In this document: positions 44,216 through 52,520 of the stretch, one piece after another
How positions within the stretch are numbered: the stretch's first letter is position 1
Layout of the letters: every line of letters starts with the position of its first letter
NCBI RefSeq assembly: GCF_002954615.1
Contig: NZ_MSCJ01000003.1
Location: 310,001 to 374,000, forward strand
Source of the DNA: Photobacterium angustum
GTDB lineage: Bacteria > Pseudomonadota > Gammaproteobacteria > Enterobacterales > Vibrionaceae
Reading direction: 5' to 3'
Length of the DNA stretch: 64,000 nt
The notes under the pieces: model-generated
The model's database searches: none
Told to the model about the DNA's origin: nothing
The model's input: the letters and a program-made list of their open reading frames with translations, nothing else
Program-made: the position numbers and the translations under genes

Positions 44216-44623
44216 TTATTGATGATCTGCATCACCAGGTACGTAAGGCTCTTGATAGTCTCCCCTAATATCGGCAGACACTATTTTAGCGCTCCACTTA
44301 TTGTTAATCTGCTTTGCTATAATAGCGAATTGAGCATATGTGGTACCGAATGAATTGTACTCTAGGGGGATATCAATGCCGTCGATATGAAGTGTTCCTC
44401 TGATATACCTTAGCAGGCAATCTCCTCTGTCATAAGGGTACTCCTCCTGCTTTAGCGACTGAGGACCTAGATTATTAATATAATTAGGTCTACATACAAC
44501 TTGATAAAAAGTAAGTTCATCAATAGTACCTCGTGTACTGTTTAAAACTATATATTTTGGATAGGCGAAGGATGGCGCTGAAAATAGTAAAAAAGGAAGT
44601 ATAGCTAAAAGAAGTTTTTTCAT
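44216..44623 (-). CDS. tandem secreted family, member 7 (last)
   Basis: 135 aa; family not recognised. Signal peptide KKLLLAILPFLLFSAPSFA, then the shared core: YPKYIVLNSTRGTIDELTF, a Cys in VVCRPNYI, a second in GDCLLRYIRGTLHIDG, IPLEYNSFGTTYAQFAI and NNKWSAKIVSADIRGDY. The two cysteines probably form a disulfide in the periplasm or outside. The start is placed at ATG; the preceding GTG is not conserved in all members (TTG in the first). The C-terminal tail (EPYVPGDADHQ) differs from other members. Confidence 0.78.
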   Translation of the reverse strand: MKKLLLAILPFLLFSAPSFAYPKYIVLNSTRGTIDELTFYQVVCRPNYINNLGPQSLKQEEYPYDRGDCLLRYIRGTLHIDGIDIPLEYNSFGTTYAQFAIIAKQINNKWSAKIVSADIRGDYQEPYVPGDADHQ

Positions 44624-44693
44624 CACGTAGCATCCTTAACATCGATTATAGAATAAGTGATCTGAGTGCCAAGTAGTTTATAAGTACATATAT

Positions 44694-44714
44694 AAAAGCC
44701 GCGAAAGAGCGGCT
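44694..44714 (-). terminator. terminator of family member 6
   Basis: AGCCGC-TCTTTC-GCGGCTTTT on the minus strand. Confidence 0.85.
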
Positions 44715-44735
44715 GTTATTTACCCTTATATTTAG

Positions 44736-45149
44736 TTATTGAATATCTGCATATTCAGAATCCCCTGTTTTTGGATAGTCTCCCCTAATATCGGCAGACA
44801 CTATTTTAGCGCTCCACTTATTATTAATCTGCTTTGCTACAATAGCGAATTGACCATATGTGGTACCGAATGAATGGTACTCTAGAGGGATATCCATACC
44901 GTCTATATGAAGTGTTCCTTTGATGTCCGTTAGCAGGCAATTACTCCTGTCATAAGGGGGCAGTTCCTGCTTTAACGATTGGGGACCTATATTATAAATA
45001 TAATTAGGACTACATTCTGAAATTATTTGATAAAAAGTAAGTTTATTAATCGTGCCTAGTGTACTGTTTAAAACCGTATATTTTGGATAGGCGAAGGATG
45101 GAGCTGAAAATAGTAAAAAAGGGAGTATTGCTAAAAGAATTTTTTTCAT
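44736..45149 (-). CDS. tandem secreted family, member 6
   Basis: 137 aa, closest to member 7 (both start the mature part YPKY). It has the same signal peptide, one Cys in SECSPNYIYNIG and one in NCLLTDIKGTLHIDG, then IPLEYHSFGTTYGQFAIV and KWSAKIVSADIRGDY. The tail is short and acidic. The core is conserved while the loop before the first Cys and the tail vary, as in families under diversifying selection. Confidence 0.78.
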   Translation of the reverse strand: MKKILLAILPFLLFSAPSFAYPKYTVLNSTLGTINKLTFYQIISECSPNYIYNIGPQSLKQELPPYDRSNCLLTDIKGTLHIDGMDIPLEYHSFGTTYGQFAIVAKQINNKWSAKIVSADIRGDYPKTGDSEYADIQ

Positions 45150-45252
45150 CACGTAGTATCCTTAACATCGATTATAGAATAAGTGACACGCGCTATGTAT
45201 TTGTAAAAAAGTATATCTTTCAAGTGATCTGGTAGCTTATAAGTACATATAT

Positions 45253-45275
45253 AAAGCCGCCAAAGAGCGGCTTTT
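45253..45275 (-). terminator. terminator of family member 5
   Basis: AGCCGC-TCTTTG-GCGGCTTT on the minus strand. Confidence 0.85.
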
Positions 45276-45315
45276 GATTTTCTATTTGTCGTTATTTAGT
45301 TATTGAGGATTACCC

Positions 45316-45807
45316 TTACACCGAGGGAGTATCATCATATTTCGGGGTATCATCATATTTCGGGTTATCATCATATTGAGGGTTATCATCATATTGAGGA
45401 TTACCATTATATTGAGGGGTATCATCACTATTGTTATAGTTACCCAAAATATCGGCGGATACTATTTTTGCTGTTATCTTATTATCAACACGCTTCGATA
45501 CAATAACGAATTGGCCATATGACGTACCTGATGAATGATATTCCAATGGTATATCTTCGCCATCAATGTGAAGTATTCCTTGGATACTCTTAAGCAGGCA
45601 AGCTCCCCTGCCAGCAGAATCAGGCGTTATTGACCAGGGTGTTAGATTATCAATATAGTGCTCACCACAAAAAAGTTCGCTCATTTGTTTAAAGATAAGG
45701 TAGTCAACAGTACCTGAAGTACTGTTCAAAACCGTATATTTTGTATAGGCGAAAGATGGAGCTGAAAATAGTAAAAAAGGAAGTATAGCTAAAAGGAGTT
45801 TTTTCAT
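45316..45807 (-). CDS. tandem secreted family, member 5, with repeat tail
   Basis: 163 aa, the longest member. Signal peptide and core as in the others (YTKYTVLNSTSGTVDYLIF, Cys in LFCGEHYI and GACLLKSIQGILHIDG, IPLEYHSSGTSYGQFVIV). After the core there is a C-terminal tail of hexapeptide repeats (QYDDNP, KYDDTP), coded by 18-bp tandem repeats. The tail is acidic and Tyr-rich, possibly flexible or metal-binding. Tail length is likely to vary between strains. Confidence 0.78.
   Translation of the reverse strand: MKKLLLAILPFLLFSAPSFAYTKYTVLNSTSGTVDYLIFKQMSELFCGEHYIDNLTPWSITPDSAGRGACLLKSIQGILHIDGEDIPLEYHSSGTSYGQFVIVSKRVDNKITAKIVSADILGNYNNSDDTPQYNGNPQYDDNPQYDDNPKYDDTPKYDDTPSV
45325..45430. repeat. 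18-bp minisatellite in member 5
   Basis: About five units of the GGGTATCATCATATTTC type, in frame (6 codons each). Confidence 0.88.
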
Positions 45808-46028
45808 CACGTAATATCCTTAATATCAATTCTAGAATAAGTGACACGCGCTATATATGCGCAAAAGACATATTATGTGATCAGTAAATAGGTGGCCGAA
45901 CAAAATGACTCATTGTTGCGAATGTGAGACACCCAATATTAGGTTTTTGAACCAATCTATGATTTTTGATCCCTTCATGACATGATATTAATCATTAAGG
46001 GCAGTGTCATGCTGCTAATCTGGCTTAT

Positions 46029-46057
46029 AAAAAAAGCCACTTCAAAGAGCGGCTTTT
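46029..46057 (-). terminator. terminator of family member 4
   Basis: AAAAGCCGCTCTTTGAAGTGGCTTTTTT on the minus strand (stem AAAAGCC/GGCTTTT). Confidence 0.85.
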
Positions 46058-46091
46058 GATTTTCTATTCGTTATTATTTAGTTATTGAGGA

Positions 46092-46490
46092 TTACCCATA
46101 ATGAGGGGTATCAGCATCGCTATAGTTACCCAAAATATCGGCGTATACTATTTTTGCTGCCATCTTGTGATCAACACACTTCGATACAATGACGAATTGG
46201 CCATATGATGTACCTGATGAGTGATACTCTAATGGTATATCTTCGCCATCAATATGAAGTGTTCCTTTGATATCTGTAAGCAGGCAAGCTCCCCTGCTAT
46301 TAGTATCAGACGTTAATGACAAGGGAGTTAGATTATCAAGATAGTGAGTACCACAAAGTGAAGTCATTTGACTAAAGACAAGGCTGTCAACAGTACCTGA
46401 AGTACTGTTTAAAACCGTATATTTTGTATAGGCGAAAGATGGAGCTGAAAATAGTAAAAAAGGAAATATAGCTAAAAGAAGTTTTTTCAT
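46092..46490 (-). CDS. tandem secreted family, member 4
   Basis: 132 aa, close to member 5 in the core (YTKYTVLNSTSGTVDSLVF, SLCGTHYLDNLTPLSL, GACLLTDIKGTLHIDG, IPLEYHSSGTSYGQFVIV) but with only a stub of the tail (DADTPHYG). Comparison with member 5 shows that the repeat tail expanded, or was lost, independently of the core. Two Cys are conserved. Confidence 0.78.
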   Translation of the reverse strand: MKKLLLAIFPFLLFSAPSFAYTKYTVLNSTSGTVDSLVFSQMTSLCGTHYLDNLTPLSLTSDTNSRGACLLTDIKGTLHIDGEDIPLEYHSSGTSYGQFVIVSKCVDHKMAAKIVYADILGNYSDADTPHYG

Positions 46491-46710
46491 CACGTAGTGT
46501 ATCCTTAATGTCGATTATGAAATAAGTGACACGCGCCATGTATGCGCTAAAAGTATACTATGTGATCGATTAATAAGCGATCGCTCAAAATGAGCCTTTG
46601 TTGCGAATGTGAGACACCCAATATTAGGTTTTTGAAGCAATCTATGATTTTTGACCTTTTATGACATTAACCATTAAGGGCAGTGCCTAGCTGCTAATCT
46701 GGACTTATAT

Positions 46711-46738
46711 AAAAAAGCCACTTCAAAGAGCGGCTTTT
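46711..46738 (-). terminator. terminator of family member 3
   Basis: AAAAGCCGCTCTTTGAAGTGGCTTTTTT type hairpin on the minus strand. Confidence 0.85.
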
Positions 46739-46808
46739 GATTTTCTACTCGTCATTATTTAGTTATTGAGGATCACCCTCATATCAAGGGATGTCACTAT
46801 CTTTATAG

Positions 46809-47177
46809 TTACCCAAAAACATCGCCTGGTGTTATTTTTGCAAACCACTTATTATTAACACGCGTTGCAATAATGATGTATTGAGCATACGATGTACCTA
46901 CTGACTTATAGCTTAAAGGTATGGTTGTACCATCATCCATACGAAGAGTTCCAGTGATCTTATCAACTAAGCAAACTCCCCTTCGAGAAGGATCTATCCC
47001 TGACGACCAAGGACCTATATGAATAATATGGTGAGGATGACAAAACGGAGAATCTTCCATAAAAGTTAGGTTTTGAATAGTTCCTGGCGTGCTATTTAAA
47101 ACAGCATATTTTGTATAGGCGAATGATGGCGTTGAAAATAGTAAAAAAGGAAATATAGCTAAAAGAAGTTTTTTCAT
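46809..47177 (-). CDS. tandem secreted family, member 3
   Basis: 122 aa. It belongs to the second subgroup (members 1-3): YTKYAVLNSTPGTIQNLTF, Cys in SPFCHPHHIIHIGPWS, SRRGVCLVDKITGTLRMDDG, IPLSYKSVGTSYAQYIII and NNKWFAKITPGDVFG. There is no tail after the core. Signal peptide as in the others. Confidence 0.78.
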   Translation of the reverse strand: MKKLLLAIFPFLLFSTPSFAYTKYAVLNSTPGTIQNLTFMEDSPFCHPHHIIHIGPWSSGIDPSRRGVCLVDKITGTLRMDDGTTIPLSYKSVGTSYAQYIIIATRVNNKWFAKITPGDVFG

Positions 47178-47401
47178 CACGTAGTGTATCCTTAATATCG
47201 ATTATGGAATAAGTGACACGCGCTATATATGCGCAAAAGAGATACTATGTGGTCGATTAATGAGCGAGTGATCAAAATGAACCTTTGTTGCGAATGTGAG
47301 ACACCCAATATTAGGTTTTTGAACCAACCTATGATTTTTGACCCATTTATGACATGACATTAACCATTAAGGGCAGTGCCTAGCTGCTAATCTAAACTTA
47401 T

Positions 47402-47429
47402 AAAAAAGCCACTTCAAAGAGCGGCTTTT
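47402..47429 (-). terminator. terminator of family member 2
   Basis: AAAAGCCGCTCTTTGAAGTGGCTTTTTT type hairpin on the minus strand. Confidence 0.85.
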
Positions 47430-47504
47430 GATTTTCTATTCGTCATTATTTAGCTATTGAGGATCACCCTCATATAAAGGGATGTCACTATCTTTATAGT
47501 TACC

Positions 47505-47867
47505 CTAAACATCGCCTGGTGTTATTTTTGCATACCACTTATTATTAACACGCGTTGCAATAATGATGTATTGACCATACGATGCACCTACTGACTTATA
47601 GTTTAAAGGTATGGTTGTACCATCATCCATACGAAGAGTTCCAGTGATCTTTTTAACTAAGCAAACTCCCCTTCGAGAAGGATCTATCTTTAACGACCAA
47701 GGACCTATATGAGTAAGAAGGTGAGGATTACAAAACGAAGACTTTTCCCTAAAAGTTAGGCTTTGAATAGTTCCTGGCGTGCTATTTAAAACAGCATATC
47801 TTGTATAGGCGAATGATGGAGCTGAAAATAGTAAAAAAGGAAATATAGCTAAAAGAAGTTTTTTCAT
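47505..47867 (-). CDS. tandem secreted family, member 2
   Basis: 120 aa, nearly the same as members 1 and 3 (YTRYAVLNSTPGTIQSLTF, SSFCNPHLLTHIGPWSL, SRRGVCLVKKITGTLRMDDG, IPLNYKSVGASYGQYIII, NNKWYAKITPGDV). A stop two codons earlier than in its neighbours removes the last Leu-Gly or Phe-Gly. Confidence 0.78.
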   Translation of the reverse strand: MKKLLLAIFPFLLFSAPSFAYTRYAVLNSTPGTIQSLTFREKSSFCNPHLLTHIGPWSLKIDPSRRGVCLVKKITGTLRMDDGTTIPLNYKSVGASYGQYIIIATRVNNKWYAKITPGDV

Positions 47868-48092
47868 CACGCAGTGTATCCTTAATATCGATTATGGAAT
47901 AAGTGATACGCGCTATATATGCGCAAAAGACATGCTATGTGATCGATTAATAAGCGAACGTTCAAAATGAGCCTTTGTTGCGAATGTGAGACATCCAATA
48001 TTAGGTTTTTGAACCAACCTATGATTTTTGACCCCTTTATGACATGACATTAATCATTAAGTCAGTGCTTGGCTGCTAATCTGAACTTATAT

Positions 48093-48120
48093 AAAAAAGC
48101 CACTTCAAAGAGCGGCTTTT
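48093..48120 (-). terminator. terminator of family member 1
   Basis: AAAAGCCGCTCTTTGAAGTGGCTTTTTT type hairpin on the minus strand. Confidence 0.85.
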
Positions 48121-48190
48121 GATTTTCTATTCGTCATTATTTATCTATTGAGGATCACCCTCATATCAAGGGATGTCACTATCTTTATAG

Positions 48191-48559
48191 TTACCCCAAA
48201 ACATCACCTGGTGTTATTTTTGCATACCACTTATTATTAGCACGCTTTGCAATAATGATGTATTGACCATACGATGTACCTACTGACTTATAGCTTAAAG
48301 GTATGGTTGTGCCATCATCCATACGAAGAGTTCCAGTGATCTTATCAACTAAGCAAATTCCCCTTCGAGAAAGATCTATCCTTAACGACCAAGGACCTAT
48401 ATGAGTAAGATGGTGAGGATGACAGAACGAAGACTCTTCCCTAAAAGTTAGGCTGTCAATAGTTCCTGGCGTGCTATTTAAAACAGCATATTTTGTATAG
48501 GCGAATGATGGCGTTGAAAATAGTAAAAGAGGGAGTACTGCTAAAAGAAGTTTTTTCAT
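48191..48559 (-). CDS. tandem secreted family, member 1 (first)
   Basis: 122 aa, first gene of the array on the minus strand. Signal peptide KKLLLAVLPLLLFSTPSFA, then YTKYAVLNSTPGTIDSLTF, Cys in SSFCHPHHLTHIGPWSL and SRRGICLVDKITGTLRMDDG, and IPLSYKSVGTSYGQYIII. The codon before its ATG is TTG instead of GTG, which is why ATG is taken as the family start. Its upstream region partly matches the intergenic repeats (GAGACACTCAATCTTAG), suggesting a shared promoter type. Confidence 0.78.
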   Translation of the reverse strand: MKKLLLAVLPLLLFSTPSFAYTKYAVLNSTPGTIDSLTFREESSFCHPHHLTHIGPWSLRIDLSRRGICLVDKITGTLRMDDGTTIPLSYKSVGTSYGQYIIIAKRANNKWYAKITPGDVLG

Positions 48560-48836
48560 CAAATAGTGTCCTTAATATCGATAACAAAATTAGCGATATA
48601 CTTAATGTATGTGTAAAAGGAATACTATTGAGGTAGTTAAAAAATAACTGTTTAAAATTAATTCCTGTATCGAGCTTGAGACACTCAATCTTAGATTTTT
48701 GAACCAATCTACGCTTTTTGTTGGTATTTTTTAATTCCAACAATGCCCGCATTGAACGCGCCCAATACCTTATAAATACTGTGTTTAAGCAAGGTTGCAC
48801 ATTATGAGAAACTTGTACTACTGAGGGGGATAGAGG

Positions 48837-48914
48837 ATGTCACGTATCATTAATAAATTTGCTTGTTTATATATTCCTGTTTCGCTTTTAGGTACAAAGC
48901 GTAAATCCAATTAA
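48837..48914 (+). pseudogene. frameshifted second copy of the 25-aa gene
   Basis: It shares leader (CCTTATAAATACTGTGTTTA), start (MSRIINK) and terminator with 9347-9424, but one T is missing after codon 15. The peptide then reads SLLGTKRKSN instead of FASMYKAQIK, by chance also 25 codons. Either a decayed copy or a diverged peptide. Confidence 0.6.
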
Positions 48915-48937
48915 ATGTGTAAAGAATTTAAAAAGGA

Positions 48938-48972
48938 AAAAGGGCGTTGAAGCTGATTTCAACGCCCTTTTA
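48938..48972 (+). terminator. terminator after second 25-aa copy
   Basis: AAAAGGGCGTTGA/TCAACGCCCTTTT with an 8-nt loop. Confidence 0.92.
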
Positions 48973-49047
48973 CTATTTGATAAAGCACATTTTATGTGGT
49001 TCTCTCTGAGCTTTGGTTTGACAATATGTTTAATTGATTACCAACTA

Positions 49048-50736
49048 TTAATCTTCTTCTATTAATAAAATACGTGTTTCGTATGGACGCAAGGTTTGTT
49101 TATACCCTAAAAAACTCGAATCTGATTGTGGATAATTAGAGAGTAAACATTGAGATTTAATTATTTGAAAGCGCTCAGGTAAATTACATTCAATCTCTTC
49201 ATCGTAGTAGTTGTTAATACACAGCAAAGTTTGGCTATCGTTTTGACGTGCAATAGCGAAAATACGATCATGCTCTGGTAGCAAATCTTCATATGTCCCG
49301 TCAGTAATTACTGAAATCTGTTTTCGCAGTTCAATTAAACGCTTATAGAAATAAAATACGGAGTTTAAGTCTTTTATCGCAGCTTCAGCGTTGATGTCTG
49401 GATAATTTTTAGCAATTTCTAACCAAGGTGTTCCATTGGTAAATCCAGCATGTTGTTGATTATTCCACTGCATTGGTGTGCGTGAGTTATCTCGTGATTT
49501 TTGAGCTAAAATAGCCATCATATCTTCATGGGGTATACCTTTTTGGTTAACCATGAGATCGTACATAGTAATACTCTCGATATCGCGATATTGACTGATT
49601 TCTGTGTAGGCTGGGTTTGTCATCCCTAGCTCTTCACCTTGATAGATATAAGGTGTGCCTTGCATCATATGTATTGATGCCGCTAACATTTTTGCAGATT
49701 CAATGCGATATTTTTCGTCATTACCTAAACGGCTTACAATGCGAGGTTGATCATGATTACACCAAAACAGTGCTCCCCAACCTTTGCCGTTTAATCCTGT
49801 TTGCCAGTGGTGGAAGATTTGCTTTAACTGAATGAAATCAAATGCGGTTTTAGTCCATTTATCACCATTTACATAGTCTACTTTTAAATGATGGAAATTA
49901 AAGACCATAGAGAGTTCTTTGCCATTAAGTGCTGAGTACTGCTGACAATGTTCAAGTGAAGTAGAGGACATTTCGCCTACGGTTACACTGCCATACTTTT
50001 GGAATACGGCCTGACTTATTTCTTGCAAATATTCATGTACGCGCGGTCCATCAGTATAAAATCTGCGACCATCACCTTTATCATCATTTGGGAAGTTTTG
50101 CTCTTTGGAGATTAAATTAATCACATCTAAACGAAATCCATCGACACCTTTTTCGGCCCAAAAGCTAATAATGTCTTTGACTTCTTGGCGTACTTTGGGA
50201 TTTTCCCAGTTTAAATCAGCTTGCTCTTTAGCAAAAAGGTGCAAGTAATACTGGTTTGTTAAGGGATCTAATTCCCAAGCGTTACCACCAAATTTTGATA
50301 GCCAGTTATTAGGTTCTTTACCATCGATAGGATCTTTCCAAATGTAATAATCGCGATATGGACTTTTCATGTCTCCCAATGCTGACTGGAACCATTTATG
50401 TTCAGTTGATGTGTGATTCACTACAATATCCATTATAATACGAATACCAAGTTGGTGAGCCAGCTCTAACAAAATACTGAAGTCTTCCATGCTACCAAAG
50501 TCAGGGTTGACTGCGTAGTAATCTGAAATATCGTAGCCATTATCGATCATGGGTGATTGATAAATTGGGGTTAACCAAATAGCATCAACCCCCAAATGTT
50601 TTAAATAATCCAGTTTAGAAATGATCCCTTGGATGTCCCCAGTGCCTTTGCTTTCACTGTCACAAAAACTTTTGGGATATATTTGATAGATAGTCGCGGT
50701 TTTCCACCAGTTTTCATCATATTTGCTTAATGTCAT
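49048..50736 (-). CDS. treC: trehalose-6-phosphate hydrolase (GH13)
   Basis: Cleaves imported trehalose-6-phosphate to glucose and glucose-6-phosphate in the cytoplasm. 562 aa, normal for TreC. GH13 motifs: IVVNHTS (region I), GFRLDVINL with nucleophile D204, VTVGEMSS with acid/base E255, and FWCNHDQPR with D329. The N-terminus WWKTATIYQIYPKSF is typical of the oligo-1,6-glucosidase/TreC subgroup. It is last gene of treR-treB-treC, and the neighbouring trehalose PTS permease makes TreC much more likely than an oligo-1,6-glucosidase. Confidence 0.94.
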   Translation of the reverse strand: MTLSKYDENWWKTATIYQIYPKSFCDSESKGTGDIQGIISKLDYLKHLGVDAIWLTPIYQSPMIDNGYDISDYYAVNPDFGSMEDFSILLELAHQLGIRIIMDIVVNHTSTEHKWFQSALGDMKSPYRDYYIWKDPIDGKEPNNWLSKFGGNAWELDPLTNQYYLHLFAKEQADLNWENPKVRQEVKDIISFWAEKGVDGFRLDVINLISKEQNFPNDDKGDGRRFYTDGPRVHEYLQEISQAVFQKYGSVTVGEMSSTSLEHCQQYSALNGKELSMVFNFHHLKVDYVNGDKWTKTAFDFIQLKQIFHHWQTGLNGKGWGALFWCNHDQPRIVSRLGNDEKYRIESAKMLAASIHMMQGTPYIYQGEELGMTNPAYTEISQYRDIESITMYDLMVNQKGIPHEDMMAILAQKSRDNSRTPMQWNNQQHAGFTNGTPWLEIAKNYPDINAEAAIKDLNSVFYFYKRLIELRKQISVITDGTYEDLLPEHDRIFAIARQNDSQTLLCINNYYDEEIECNLPERFQIIKSQCLLSNYPQSDSSFLGYKQTLRPYETRILLIEED

Positions 50737-50924
50737 TTCTAAAGCTCACTTATTCGTAAATAAATTTTAAAAATAGCCACCATTACTCGATGGCTAACAG
50801 CTTTCATTGCAATCAAAGGTGAGAGGGGAGCAATGGCTCCTATCGTCTATTGCTGAAGCTTGGGCCCCTTTAACTAGAGATGTTGTGTGTTGCTAAGGGA
50901 ATCAAACGATATATGATGAAAGAG

Positions 50925-52349
50925 TTATGTTGTTACTGGCTCTAGTGTTTCTTTCATTTGTGCGCGCTTATATAAAAGTAGTGTGAGTACTATTGGTACA
51001 ATAATCGCGACTACCATGGCTAATGTGAATATTCCCCAATATTGAGGTTGGATAGATAATATACCTGGTAAACCTCCGACACCGATCCCGTTTGCCATCA
51101 CTCCAGCACTCCCACAGATCGCAGCAGCTATTGCACTGCCTATCATCGCGCTTAGCATAGGGAATTTGTATTTTAAGTTGATACCGTACATTGCAGGCTC
51201 TGTGACACCAAGATAGGCAGAGATCGCCGCAGGTACTGATATGTCACGCTCTCCATGTTTTTTACTGATGATAATGATACCAACAACGGCAGATGCTTGA
51301 GCAATATTAGAAAGAGCGATTAATGGCCAGATTGGTGTTCCACCAAGCTGTTGCATGAGTTGAAGGTCAACAGCGTTGGTTGTGTGGTGGATACCTGTAA
51401 TCACCAATGGGGCGTAGAGGAAACCAAAGATAGTTGACCCAATAACGGCAAAGTCGCCGGTCATGGCTGCTTTTGCTGCAAAAGCAACACCATCACCCAA
51501 CATGCGACCAAATGGACCAATGATGGCGTGGGCAAGGAATACCGAAACAATGATAGATATGAAAGGCACAACTACTAAATAGAGATAAGCGGGAATGATA
51601 CGTTTTAAGTTTGTTTCAATAAGCGCCAGAGCGACACCGGCTAACATGGCTGGAATAACTTGAGCTTGGTATCCTACTTTATCAACAGTAAATAAACCGA
51701 AATCCCAAAACTCGGGGACTTGCTGGCCGATTAAATACGCGTTCATTAACTGTGGTGATACTAAGGTAATACCCAGCGTAATACCTAAAATTGGTGTTCC
51801 CCCCAATTTTTTCACCGTAGACCAACAAACACCAACGGGTAAGAAGAGGAAGATAGCTTCGCCAATTAACCATAGGAAGGAGTAGACTGATGCCCAGAAT
51901 TGGCTTATTTCTGTGAGTGTGTGGCCATCAAACATTTTGATGTCGCCAATAACGTTGCGAAAACCTAGAATCAGGCCACCGGTAATAATTGCAGGAAGTA
52001 GTGGAACAAAGATTTCAGCAAGATGGGAGATTCCACGTTCAAGAATATTCATGTTTTGACGAGCAGCATTTTTTGTTGTTTCTTTGCTTGCTTCACTCTT
52101 ACCCGTTAGATCCACTAATACTTTATATACGTCATCGACTTCTGTACCGATAACCACTTGGAATTGACCAGCGTTAGTAAAACAGCCTTTTACTATTAGT
52201 AGTTTATCTAACTCTTTAGTATTCGCTTTATTCGTATCGTTAAGCACGAAGCGTAATCGAGTTAAACAGTGACTAACACTGGCAATATTGTCTGAACCTC
52301 CAACCAGTTCAATAAGACGCTTTACCTCTTTTTGTGCAATCTTACTCAT
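50925..52349 (-). CDS. treB: trehalose PTS permease, EIIBC
   Basis: Imports trehalose across the inner membrane with phosphorylation to trehalose-6-phosphate. Residues 1-85 are the EIIB domain with phosphorylated C28 in SHCLTRLRFVL. About 110-465 is the EIIC membrane channel with about 10 TM segments (ITGGLILGFRNVIGDIKMF, GVTEPAMYGINLKYKFP with the substrate-site Glu). There is no EIIA domain, so it depends on a separate EIIA-Glc. Two TreR operators lie directly upstream. A gap of about 190 nt separates it from treC. Confidence 0.95.
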   Translation of the reverse strand: MSKIAQKEVKRLIELVGGSDNIASVSHCLTRLRFVLNDTNKANTKELDKLLIVKGCFTNAGQFQVVIGTEVDDVYKVLVDLTGKSEASKETTKNAARQNMNILERGISHLAEIFVPLLPAIITGGLILGFRNVIGDIKMFDGHTLTEISQFWASVYSFLWLIGEAIFLFLPVGVCWSTVKKLGGTPILGITLGITLVSPQLMNAYLIGQQVPEFWDFGLFTVDKVGYQAQVIPAMLAGVALALIETNLKRIIPAYLYLVVVPFISIIVSVFLAHAIIGPFGRMLGDGVAFAAKAAMTGDFAVIGSTIFGFLYAPLVITGIHHTTNAVDLQLMQQLGGTPIWPLIALSNIAQASAVVGIIIISKKHGERDISVPAAISAYLGVTEPAMYGINLKYKFPMLSAMIGSAIAAAICGSAGVMANGIGVGGLPGILSIQPQYWGIFTLAMVVAIIVPIVLTLLLYKRAQMKETLEPVTT

Positions 52350-52396
52350 AATTTGTCCACCTATTGAATACTTTTAAATTATTATTTTTTTATTAA

Positions 52397-52410
52397 TGGG
52401 AATGTTCCCA
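52397..52410. promoter_or_regulatory. TreR operator 1
   Basis: TGGGAATGTTCCCA, a palindrome like the known TreR site GGGAACGTTCCC, between treR and treB. Confidence 0.85.
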
Positions 52411-52455
52411 TTTTATTGGTGGTTGGATGGTGACATATTGTATTTGAGATGAAAA

Positions 52456-52469
52456 TGGGAACAGTCCCA
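52456..52469. promoter_or_regulatory. TreR operator 2
   Basis: TGGGAACAGTCCCA, 59 bp from operator 1 centre to centre, so the pair could support cooperative binding or looping. Confidence 0.85.
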
Positions 52470-52520
52470 TAAGTGGGCTGTGATCACAGTATAAATTTAA
52501 AGCAGATCGTTTAAGGAAGG

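Larger units (their letters stand above)
44216..48562 (-). repeat. tandem array of seven paralogous secreted-protein genes
   Basis: Seven genes in the same direction, starting at 48559, 47867, 47177, 46490, 45807, 45149 and 44623. The upstream four are spaced 692, 690 and 687 bp, then spacing shortens (683, 658, 526). Each unit has its own leader and, between units, a hairpin of the AGCCGCTCTTT type. Intergenic sequence is conserved too (GAATGTGAGACACCCAATAT). Confidence 0.93.

Noticed and set aside
48474..48800. 108-aa minus-strand frame upstream of the array
   Set aside because: It overlaps the first array gene in another frame and the 25-aa leader on the other strand.
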